Shown here: piece after piece, positions 1-5,018 of the stretch
Layout of the letters: each line of letters starts with the position of its first letter
Numbering within the stretch: the first letter of the stretch is position 1
Source: a bacterium
Lineage (GTDB): Bacteria; Cyanobacteriota; Vampirovibrionia; Gastranaerophilales; Gastranaerophilaceae
Length of the DNA stretch: 5,018 bases
Assembly (NCBI GenBank): GCA_017477685.1
Contig: JAFUUT010000019.1
Span: 1-5,018, forward strand
Direction of reading: 5' to 3'
The notes under the pieces: model-generated
Told to the model about the DNA's origin: nothing
The model's input: only the letters and a program-made list of their open reading frames with translations
Database searches by the model: none
Translations under genes and position numbers: made by a program

Positions 1-1013
1 GATTTTTCAATAGTAAGTGCTTTTTTTGCATAGTCCTGTGCTTTTTCAAATTCTTTCATCTCATAATATACCATTGCAGTCAGGGCATATACTTCTTTGT
101 TTATATTCTTTTTGCCGGAAATTGCCGTTTGAAGCGTTGTTATAGCTTTATTTAATTCATTTTTGTCAAAATAGTAGTATGCTAAGTGATATTTTTTCCA
201 ATATTCATTTTTGGCGGTTTTGTAAAGAACGTATTGCTTTGAAGAGTGTAATTCTTTATCAAATATTACGGATGAAAGGTCTTTTTTATCCAAATCATCT
301 ATAACATTTATTGCTTCTTTAGGGTTTTCCCCTTGTGCAAGGATTTCAGCTTTCAAGCGTTTGTAGTTGATGTTTTTTGGATTTTTTGATATTGCGGTGT
401 CGATATAATTTTTTGCCTGTGTTATATCACCTATTTTCATGCTGCCAAAAGCGACAAGATAATTTGCGTAATCGGATTCCGTAAGCAGGGATGAATGTTT
501 TATAAGTTCTGATGTCGCTTCTCGGCTTTGGTCGTTATACATGATATTTGAATATACTTCTGCAAGGTAGAATTGGTCTTTCTGTGTCAAATTTGAAGAT
601 GGAAAATAGAATTTCTTTACATCACTTTCAAGTAAAGAAGAAAGCTCGCTATCTTGTATTTTTGACATTGCTAATTCTGCCAAATTGAAAAAACCTATGG
701 ATGCCATCTCTTGCGTAAATCGCATATACGCATAGTCATTCGGAGTAATGCTCTCTATTAGTACTTTGAAATCACTGTATGAAGAACGTATATTGCTGTT
801 TGTAAATTTGTCCATGGCAATTTTGTATTGATTTTTAATCGCATTTTTAGTCAAAGTTGCACGCTTTAATTCAAAAACAGGTATAACAACTTCCTGCTGG
901 TATGTTCCGGACTGATTTTCCAATGGATTTACCGGTTTTATACTGTTTATGCTAAATGCAAAACTCGGAGCAGAAAGAAATAATATTATTGATATCAGGA
1001 ATAGTCTTCTCAT
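1..1013 (-). CDS. Exported tetratricopeptide-repeat protein, C-terminus cut by window edge
   Basis: This frame is open from an ATG at 1013-1011 to the left edge: 337 complete codons and no stop, so the C-terminus is missing. The N-terminus (MRRLFLISIILFLSAPSFA) is a clear Sec signal peptide: two arginines, a hydrophobic core at residues 4-15, and a likely signal peptidase I site after Ala19 (S-F-A). No lipobox cysteine is present. The mature part is helical and rich in Lys, Asn and Glu. TPR-like helix pairs are easiest to see at about residues 182-210, 215-240, 272-298 and 305-337; the last two have the small/aromatic spacing typical of TPRs (for example YALTAMVYYEMKEFEKA). Residues 20-60 look like a linker. 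The start is supported by GAGGA at 1023-1027, nine bases upstream. It is probably a periplasmic or envelope scaffold; its partner is unknown. Its start overlaps the stop of the HD-GYP gene, so the two are co-translated. The TPR call is firm; the specific role is unknown. Confidence 0.82.
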   Translation of the reverse strand, partial: MRRLFLISIILFLSAPSFAFSINSIKPVNPLENQSGTYQQEVVIPVFELKRATLTKNAIKNQYKIAMDKFTNSNIRSSYSDFKVLIESITPNDYAYMRFTQEMASIGFFNLAELAMSKIQDSELSSLLESDVKKFYFPSSNLTQKDQFYLAEVYSNIMYNDQSREATSELIKHSSLLTESDYANYLVAFGSMKIGDITQAKNYIDTAISKNPKNINYKRLKAEILAQGENPKEAINVIDDLDKKDLSSVIFDKELHSSKQYVLYKTAKNEYWKKYHLAYYYFDKNELNKAITTLQTAISGKKNINKEVYALTAMVYYEMKEFEKAQDYAKKALTIEK

Positions 1014-2740
1014 TATTCTTCATCCTCAGGTTTATTCAGATAGTACTTGTTAAATAAATCTAAAACTCTTTTTTCTTCATTATTCAAGTCATCAGCACAG
1101 ACTAAACGGTATATGTCATTCATATCGTAATGTTTTAAGGTTTCTTCGTCTTGTGCCTGGATTTTTGAATTGTTTTCCGACAAAAATACCCTAACGATTT
1201 TATTTGACGGGATAGACATGAATACATCAACTAATTCTTTGTCAAAATGGCTTCCCGCACCTTCTGTTATGATATTTAGAACATTCTTTATCGGCATTTT
1301 ATCACGGTAGTGCCTTTTTGAAGTTATTGCATCAAAAACATCTGCAACTGCAAGAATTCTTCCGCCTAATGTGATTTCTTCTCCTTTCAGGTGTCTGTAA
1401 TATCCGCTTCCATCCCATTTTTCATGATGAGAAGATGCCATTTCCGTTATTATTCTGAAATCCGGAGACATATATATTTTATTTAGAATGTTGTGTGTAA
1501 TTCTTACGTGTTCTTGAATATGTTTGTATTCTTCATCAGTAAGCTTGCCTTCTTTTTGCAATACGGAATCTCTAATTCCTATTTTGCCGATATCATGTAA
1601 TGTTGCGGCTTTTTCCAATAATGCTTTATCATTTATATCCATACCCAGAGTTTCAGCTATTAATCCGGAGTATAAGCGTACTCTCATTGAGTGGCCTGCC
1701 GTAATTCTGTCTCTTGCATCGATAGAGGTTGCTAATGTATCAATAAAACTGTCAAATAAAAGTTTTTGCTCGTGATACATTTGTAATTGCCTGTCAAATA
1801 ACTGAGCGTTTTCTAATGCGATACTTGCACTTCCGCCGATTGCGATAAGCAAATCTTCATCATTTTTTGTGAATACTCCGTCTATTTTATTCAAAACCTG
1901 AAAAGCACCTATAATTTCTCCGTTATTGTTCATAATAGGCATACATAATATTGTTTTTGTTTTATACCCTGTTTTTGTGTCTACTTCAGGATTAAATCTG
2001 GGGTCTGAATATGCATCTGTAATGTTCAGGGTTTCTCCTGTTTGTACGACATAACCTGCCAAACCTTTATCTGCAGGGAAACGTATTTCTTGGTTTTCGC
2101 CTACTCCAAGTGCAACTTTTGACCACAATTCGTTCCCTATCTTGTCCCACAAAAATACGGTACATCTGTCTGCTTGCATCGCGGTTTTGGTTTCTTCCGC
2201 TATGACTTTTAGTAACTCATCTATATCTGTCAATGCGGTAATTGAACGACTAATCTTTACAAGAGAAACTAAAGGATCTGTTTGGGTCGGCAAGGAATAA
2301 TCCATTCCGTTTTGGAGTTGTTTAATTCTGGTATTAATTTCAGGACACAGATGGTATTTATCTTCCTGAGAGGACAATTTTAGTGCATTGTTGTAGTGAA
2401 GCAGAGCAATATCTTTGATATTTTGAGCAAAATTTATATTCCCCTTTGCGAGTTCATTTATTAGTAATGCTGTTGTGCTTTGTGACCTTTCAGACATAAA
2501 GGTTGCATCATCCAACAGCTCCAGTGAATCTTTGAAACTCTCTTTGCCTTGCGAAAAAGATAAAAATGCCATTAAGCTCATTGTAATTGCAAGACCTTCG
2601 GTGTTTTTTTCTTCTCGAGAATTTTTGTATGCCTGACATATAAAATCTGCAGCTTTGGAATATTCCTTTTCTTTTATAAAATCAAGACCATTTTGTATTA
2701 AATCTTTGGAATTTTCTATTGTAATGTTGCTCTCTGACAT
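1013..2740 (-). CDS. TPR-GAF-HD-GYP signalling protein, probable cyclic-di-GMP phosphodiesterase
   Basis: This 575-residue soluble protein has no signal peptide or membrane segment. Residues about 10-145 are helical and TPR-like (NGLDFIKEKEYSKAADFICQ). Residues about 170-312 form a GAF sensor domain carrying a complete NKFDE signature (N284, K285, F290, D294, E295), as in cyclic-nucleotide-binding GAF domains of phosphodiesterases and cyanobacterial adenylyl cyclases. Residues about 328-510 form an HD-GYP domain. The HD-superfamily metal residues H350, H382-D383 and D467 are present, with further family histidines at H411 and H438-H439, then DGSGY and the late GSHFD motif. HD-GYP enzymes hydrolyse c-di-GMP, usually to pGpG or GMP. 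The signature here reads GYY (446-448), not GYP. Residues 511-575 are an acidic tail I do not recognise. Activity is therefore inferred: the metal site looks intact and the GAF domain probably gates it. The start has AAGGAG four bases upstream. The gene heads an operon with the exported TPR gene. Confidence 0.93.
   Translation of the reverse strand: MSESNITIENSKDLIQNGLDFIKEKEYSKAADFICQAYKNSREEKNTEGLAITMSLMAFLSFSQGKESFKDSLELLDDATFMSERSQSTTALLINELAKGNINFAQNIKDIALLHYNNALKLSSQEDKYHLCPEINTRIKQLQNGMDYSLPTQTDPLVSLVKISRSITALTDIDELLKVIAEETKTAMQADRCTVFLWDKIGNELWSKVALGVGENQEIRFPADKGLAGYVVQTGETLNITDAYSDPRFNPEVDTKTGYKTKTILCMPIMNNNGEIIGAFQVLNKIDGVFTKNDEDLLIAIGGSASIALENAQLFDRQLQMYHEQKLLFDSFIDTLATSIDARDRITAGHSMRVRLYSGLIAETLGMDINDKALLEKAATLHDIGKIGIRDSVLQKEGKLTDEEYKHIQEHVRITHNILNKIYMSPDFRIITEMASSHHEKWDGSGYYRHLKGEEITLGGRILAVADVFDAITSKRHYRDKMPIKNVLNIITEGAGSHFDKELVDVFMSIPSNKIVRVFLSENNSKIQAQDEETLKHYDMNDIYRLVCADDLNNEEKRVLDLFNKYYLNKPEDEE
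1023..1027 (-). promoter_or_regulatory. Ribosome binding site for the TPR gene, inside the HD-GYP coding end
   Basis: GAGGA lies nine bases before the ATG at 1013-1011, within the last codons of the upstream gene. Stop and start share one base (TAATG, 1015-1011). This arrangement is typical of translational coupling by terminating ribosomes, and it fixes the start of the TPR protein just ahead of its signal peptide. Confidence 0.7.
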
Positions 2741-2744
2741 ATTG

Positions 2745-2750
2745 CTCCTT
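2745..2750 (-). promoter_or_regulatory. Ribosome binding site of the HD-GYP gene
   Basis: AAGGAG within an AAAAAGGAG run, four bases before the ATG at 2740-2738. It is a strong match to the anti-Shine-Dalgarno sequence and supports this start over internal methionines. Confidence 0.75.
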
Positions 2751-2756
2751 TTTAAT

Positions 2757-2768
2757 TATTGTACAATA
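2757..2768. repeat. Perfect 12-bp palindrome over the HD-GYP promoter, possible operator
   Basis: TATTGTACAATA is its own reverse complement. It covers the better -10 candidate of the leftward promoter, a position where a dimeric repressor could act. The palindrome is short and made mostly of A and T, so it may be chance. No regulator gene in the window is an obvious partner. Confidence 0.25.
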
Positions 2769-2796
2769 TTTTCAAGAATAATACAAAAAATGTTAA
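2758..2796 (-). promoter_or_regulatory. Candidate promoter(s) of the HD-GYP/TPR operon
   Basis: Two sigma70-like pairs overlap here. One is TTGTAT (2786-2781), a 17-base spacer, then TACAAT (2763-2758, five of six -10 matches). It would start transcription near 2751 and leave a leader of about 11 bases holding the Shine-Dalgarno. The other is TTAACA (2796-2791, five of six -35 matches), 17 bases, then GAAAAT (2773-2768), giving a leader of about 20 bases. Both are read by eye in AT-rich DNA, so which is used is uncertain. Confidence 0.4.
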
Positions 2797-2846
2797 CATA
2801 TATACCCTAAATAATGTAATTGAATGAGGAAATTAAAGCTGGATAG

Positions 2847-2855
2847 TGCTATATT
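2847..2855 (+). promoter_or_regulatory. Extended -10 promoter of the zinc-ribbon gene
   Basis: TGCTATATT is an extended -10 element (TGn followed by TATATT, five of six matches to TATAAT). No good -35 hexamer sits 16-18 bases upstream, which extended -10 promoters tolerate. Transcription would begin near 2862, giving a leader of about 25 bases that contains the Shine-Dalgarno. Confidence 0.45.
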
Positions 2856-2874
2856 ATCCTTGGCGTAATCTAAT

Positions 2875-2880
2875 AGGAGA
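2875..2880 (+). promoter_or_regulatory. Ribosome binding site of the zinc-ribbon gene
   Basis: AGGAGA six bases before the ATG at 2887. Strong match and ideal spacing; it fixes this start. Confidence 0.8.
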
Positions 2881-2886
2881 ATTATT

Positions 2887-3387
2887 ATGAGCGATACAAA
2901 AGAAATAATCAATTGCCCTGCATGCGGTAAACCGATGGAAAAGGTTCTTATTCCGTCTGCGAATATAAATATTGATATTTGTACGGAAGGATGCGGAGGA
3001 ATTTTCTTTGACAATAGAGAATTTGATAAATTTAATGAAGAACATGAGGATATATCTGCTTTAATTGATAAACTTAAAGGTAAAAAGTATGCGCCTGCTG
3101 AAAAACAAGAAAATAGATTGTGTCCGGTTTGTGAAATGAAAATGGTGCAAAACAAATCCTGTATAAACGGAGAGATTTCTGTTGATGAATGTTATTGCTG
3201 CGGCGGGAAGTTTCTTGATTTCGGTGAATTAGAAAAAATCAGAGCAGAATATGCCAGCGATCGTGAACGCTCTAAAGCTGCGCTAGACTACTTAATGCGT
3301 GAAAAAGGTGAAGAACTGGCTCTTGAATCAATGGAACGCCTTAAAGATAACAGAACCATGCTCCAAAAATTATTTTTCTGGGAATAA
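2887..3387 (+). CDS. zf-TFIIB-type zinc-ribbon protein with two zinc-knuckle repeats
   Basis: The 166-residue product carries two copies of a zinc ribbon like the bacterial zf-TFIIB family. Copy one has CPAC (C10, C13), then C32 and C36 followed by GGIFFD. Copy two has CPVC (C79, C82), then C102 and C105 followed by GGKFLDFGELEKI. The closing motif, Cys-Gly-Gly, hydrophobics, Asp, then a Glu-rich helix, is the family hallmark. In copy one the second cysteine pair is spaced CxxxC; copy two has the usual CxxC. Residues about 43-68 and 111-155 are charged helices. There is no signal peptide, so it is cytoplasmic. The family is widespread, but its biochemical role is poorly defined; the TFIIB name reflects the fold and is no proof of transcriptional function. 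The gene stands alone on the plus strand, with its own promoter and terminator. Its last 18 bases overlap the end of the convergent metallopeptidase gene. Confidence 0.88.
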   Translation: MSDTKEIINCPACGKPMEKVLIPSANINIDICTEGCGGIFFDNREFDKFNEEHEDISALIDKLKGKKYAPAEKQENRLCPVCEMKMVQNKSCINGEISVDECYCCGGKFLDFGELEKIRAEYASDRERSKAALDYLMREKGEELALESMERLKDNRTMLQKLFFWE

Positions 3388-4182
3388 ATTAGTAATTATT
3401 GATAATTCTTTATAATAGCCCGAATTCATTAAATCGAAAAATCGTTTATATGAATTCGGTGCTATTTTTTTTATTGTTTCCCTGTCAATATACAGACCTT
3501 CTACAAATCTTGCGAAAAGTTCTGTCGGTCTGTTATAGTATTTATCAAGTTTGTTTATTCTTGCGCTTATTCTGGTTTGATGTCTTTGGCAGGATTTTAA
3601 TCTTATATATGCCGCAAATGCTTCAGGTATATCGCAAAAATCTTTTTCAATATTATCTATCGAATATATTTCTGTTTTGCTCGAAAGTCCTCGGGTTATC
3701 AATTTTACTCTGTCGTGTTTTAACAAATATTTTGCATTTGAGCATTTTATGTATTTATCAAATTCTTTAAATTTTTTTGAACGCATAAATTTTGGGTAAT
3801 GTTTTTTGATAATGGTTTCATATTTTTTGATGTCTTCTTTAATAATATTCTTATGTGATAATAATCTTTCAAATTTGGAATTCCGATCTACAAACCTTGT
3901 AACTTCTATAAGCTCTCTTTCGTAAAACTCTGTTTTTGTATCATCAAAAATATATTCCAGCGTTCCGCCGGTTTTCTCCATAACAGGCTCGATTTGTGCA
4001 TGAATGTAATGTGCGAATTCATGTAAAAGTGTAGGCACAAACTTTTCTTTTGGTACATTTTTTGAGATGTCTATTCTGTTTTTTAAATAAAACCCTTGAT
4101 AGCCGCGAGCTTTTGTCGTTGTGTGTACTTCAAGCCCGATACTTTTTAAAAACTTTACTAAATCCTTAGAATCTGCATCCAT
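3370..4182 (-). CDS. HEFAH zincin-like metallopeptidase of unassigned family
   Basis: The likely product is 270 residues, starting at the ATG at 4182-4180. The frame extends 13 codons further to a TTG at 4221, but that TTG lies in the stem of the preceding terminator and lacks a Shine-Dalgarno, so I prefer the ATG. Numbering from that ATG, HEFAHYIH at 54-61 is an HExxH zinc site (H54, E55, H58) preceded by hydrophobic FVPTLL. The strand pair before it (GFYLKNRIDISKNV) recalls the ImmA/IrrE-type zincin core. A third ligand may be E221 in PTELFARF, or less likely E187 in IPEAFAAY; such E-x-FAR helices occur in phage-type and polyvalent-protein zincins. The middle (about 90-165) is lysine-rich and helical. 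There is no signal peptide or membrane segment. Substrate and role are unknown; no repressor or toxin partner adjoins it. No good Shine-Dalgarno precedes the ATG. Its last 18 bases overlap the convergent zinc-ribbon gene, and no minus-strand terminator is visible after its stop. Confidence 0.8.
   Translation of the reverse strand: MDADSKDLVKFLKSIGLEVHTTTKARGYQGFYLKNRIDISKNVPKEKFVPTLLHEFAHYIHAQIEPVMEKTGGTLEYIFDDTKTEFYERELIEVTRFVDRNSKFERLLSHKNIIKEDIKKYETIIKKHYPKFMRSKKFKEFDKYIKCSNAKYLLKHDRVKLITRGLSSKTEIYSIDNIEKDFCDIPEAFAAYIRLKSCQRHQTRISARINKLDKYYNRPTELFARFVEGLYIDRETIKKIAPNSYKRFFDLMNSGYYKELSIITNLFPEK
3414..3472 (+). terminator. Rho-independent terminator of the zinc-ribbon gene, inside the opposing gene
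   Basis: Starting 27 bases after the zinc-ribbon stop, AATAGC plus CCGAATTCAT (3414-3429) pairs with ATGAATTCGG plus TGCTATT (3450-3466), leaving one bulged base. The stem continues inward (TAAA, CG) with single-base bulges to a loop near 3438-3443. Eight Ts follow at 3465-3472. The plus-strand polarity is clear: the minus-strand side lacks a comparable T run. The whole element lies within the metallopeptidase coding region. Confidence 0.85.
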
Positions 4183-4189
4183 GGTATAT

Positions 4190-4195
4190 ATTTTA
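4190..4195 (-). promoter_or_regulatory. Weak -10 candidate for the metallopeptidase gene
   Basis: TAAAAT matches five of six -10 bases, and transcription would begin close to 4183, almost at the ATG. No convincing -35 lies at the right distance: TTGAGC at 4221-4216 is 20 bases upstream and belongs to the terminator stem. This is a tentative reading in very AT-rich DNA. Confidence 0.2.
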
Positions 4196-4209
4196 GTACA
4201 AATAAAACT

Positions 4210-4241
4210 AAAAAAGCTCAAGGTTTAATCTTGAGCTTTTT
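4210..4241 (-). terminator. Rho-independent terminator of the lytic transglycosylase gene
   Basis: A perfect 12-bp stem (AAAAAGCTCAAG at 4211-4222 against CTTGAGCTTTTT at 4230-4241, plus-strand reading) closes a 7-base loop. On the minus strand it sits 14 bases after the transglycosylase stop and ends in six Ts, then AGTTTTATT. The A/T flanks could allow some bidirectional action, but no plus-strand gene reads into it. Confidence 0.88.
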
Positions 4242-4255
4242 CATATAATTTAATC

Positions 4256-5011
4256 TTACAAATAATTAGCTAAAATACTTTTTACATAATTCTGTGTTTC
4301 TTTGTACGGCGGAACTCCGTCATATTTGTCTACCGCTCCGGAGCCGGCATTGTAAGCCGCAAGTGATAATATAATATTTCCGTTGTATTTGTTTAATAAA
4401 GATTTTAAATATTTTACTCCGCCTTCAACATTTTGGGTCGGATTGTACGGATCTTTTACTCCCATTGCTTTTGCTGTTGCAGGCATCAATTGCATTAGCC
4501 CCATGGCGCCTGCTTTTGATTTCGCATTAGGATTAAAACCGGATTCCTGCTTGATTAATGCTTGAACAAGCTTTTCGTCTATTCCGTTTTCTCTTGCAAC
4601 TTTATTTATCATTCCCAATATTTGGCTCTTATCGGCAACTTTTGGTTTCGAAAAATCTTCTTTGGCTTCGTTAACTTCTCTTATTGCATTCAATAATGTA
4701 GCATTGTTCAATCCGCCTGTTGTGATGTCGTTGGTTAAATCATTTTCGTAAATATTGGCATTGACATTCAATGACGGATTTAAAAGTAATGACCCAAAAT
4801 TGGACTGTGTTGTTTTTGAAAGTATTTTTTCAAATGACTGTACACTGTCTTTGCCGGGCGGATATATTGCATCCAGTGCATTTGGTGTTGGGGCTTGAGG
4901 CGCAGCTTTTCTTATGTTGCTGTTTGTATAGTTGTTTATTTGTGCAGCACGCTTCATTGCCGCTTCTCTTCCGCTTGAATTTAGTGAATTCTGAATCATT
5001 TCAGAAAACAT
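4256..5011 (-). CDS. SLT-domain lytic transglycosylase (MltE/Slt70-like catalytic domain)
   Basis: This 251-residue protein has a C-terminal lysozyme-like SLT domain at about residues 128-251. The motifs come in family order: IKQESGFNPNA with catalytic E156, then GAMGLMQLMPATA (168-180), then NVEGGVKYL (194-202), LAAYNAGSGAVDKY (217-230) and ETQNYVKSIL (238-247). Such enzymes cleave the MurNAc-GlcNAc bond of peptidoglycan to leave a 1,6-anhydro end. Residues 1-125 are polar, low in complexity and rich in Asn, Ser, Ala and Thr, with no recognised domain. No signal peptide or membrane segment is visible, although the substrate lies outside the cytoplasm, so export would need another route or a partner. 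Such proteins are sometimes linked to flagella or secretion machines, but no such genes are in view. The ATG at 5011 has AGG only two bases upstream (5014-5016); ATG at 4999 (Met5) is an alternative start. The upstream region lies beyond the window. Confidence 0.92.
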   Translation of the reverse strand: MFSEMIQNSLNSSGREAAMKRAAQINNYTNSNIRKAAPQAPTPNALDAIYPPGKDSVQSFEKILSKTTQSNFGSLLLNPSLNVNANIYENDLTNDITTGGLNNATLLNAIREVNEAKEDFSKPKVADKSQILGMINKVARENGIDEKLVQALIKQESGFNPNAKSKAGAMGLMQLMPATAKAMGVKDPYNPTQNVEGGVKYLKSLLNKYNGNIILSLAAYNAGSGAVDKYDGVPPYKETQNYVKSILANYL

Positions 5012-5018
5012 TACCTAC

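Noticed and set aside
2841..2859. Small hairpin GGATA/TATCC in the zinc-ribbon promoter region
   Set aside because: The stem is only five base pairs with a nine-base loop, and it coincides with the extended -10 element, so it is probably not in the transcript.
2824..2868. Fourteen-codon plus-strand ORF (MRKLKLDSAILSLA) ahead of the zinc-ribbon gene, possible leader peptide
   Set aside because: It has no Shine-Dalgarno, and the likely transcript start (about 2862) lies near its end, so it would not be transcribed whole.
2793..3155. Minus-strand open frame of 120 codons across the zinc-ribbon gene
   Set aside because: It is antisense to a well-supported gene with conserved Cys motifs. Its Ser/Ile/Phe-rich composition is what the reverse complement of AT-rich coding DNA gives.
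3258..3273. AGCGATCGTGAACGCT as a HIP1-like or hairpin element
   Set aside because: It is not the GCGATCGC octamer, pairs over only about four base pairs, and no T run follows on either strand.
3399..3770. Plus-strand open frame of 123 codons antisense to the metallopeptidase
   Set aside because: It starts just after the zinc-ribbon stop and runs straight through the terminator hairpin. It has no Shine-Dalgarno, and its hydrophobic Leu/Ile/Phe make-up is a reverse-strand artefact.
4183..4221. N-terminal extension of the metallopeptidase to a TTG start (13 extra residues)
   Set aside because: The TTG lies in the terminator stem of the upstream gene and has no Shine-Dalgarno. The extra codons (TTT, AGT, TTT, ATT) are simply the terminator's T-rich tail read through.

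Overview
This is an AT-rich stretch (roughly one third G+C by eye) that is densely coded. Start sites carry strong purine-rich Shine-Dalgarno sequences, an exported protein has a normal Sec signal peptide, and the terminators are Rho-independent. The gene mix is TPR-GAF-HD-GYP signalling, a two-knuckle zinc-ribbon protein, an HEFAH zincin and an SLT transglycosylase. It suggests an anaerobic, low-GC, probably gut-associated bacterium. A non-photosynthetic cyanobacterial relative (Gastranaerophilales/Vampirovibrionia) is my preferred guess because of the cyanobacteria-like GAF domain. Clostridia or another low-GC phylum cannot be excluded from this window, and there is no rRNA or marker gene here to settle it.

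Layout, left to right. Positions 1-1013 (minus) hold the first 337 codons of an exported tetratricopeptide-repeat protein that runs off the left edge. Its start overlaps by one base (TAATG) the stop of a 575-residue cytoplasmic c-di-GMP phosphodiesterase-like regulator at 1013-2740 (minus; TPR-like, then GAF, then HD-GYP). The two form an operon read leftwards. A 146-bp divergent intergenic region (2741-2886) holds promoter candidates for both directions. The plus strand then carries a 166-residue zinc-ribbon protein of the zf-TFIIB type (2887-3387). It is convergent with, and overlaps by 18 bp, a minus-strand HExxH metallopeptidase (3370-4182). A strong terminator hairpin for the zinc-ribbon gene lies wholly inside the metallopeptidase coding region (3414-3472). 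A second hairpin (4210-4241, minus) ends the upstream lytic transglycosylase gene (4256-5011, minus), whose ATG is only 7 bases from the right edge.

How the genes fit together: only the regulator/TPR pair looks functionally linked, through translational coupling. The other genes look like independent housekeeping or accessory units, each with its own control signals. I see no mobile element, CRISPR array, tRNA, rRNA or phage signature. I do not claim a new multi-gene system. The points most worth a second look are the embedded terminator, the NKFDE-type GAF domain joined to a variant (GYY) HD-GYP domain, the unassigned zincin, and the transglycosylase without a visible signal peptide.
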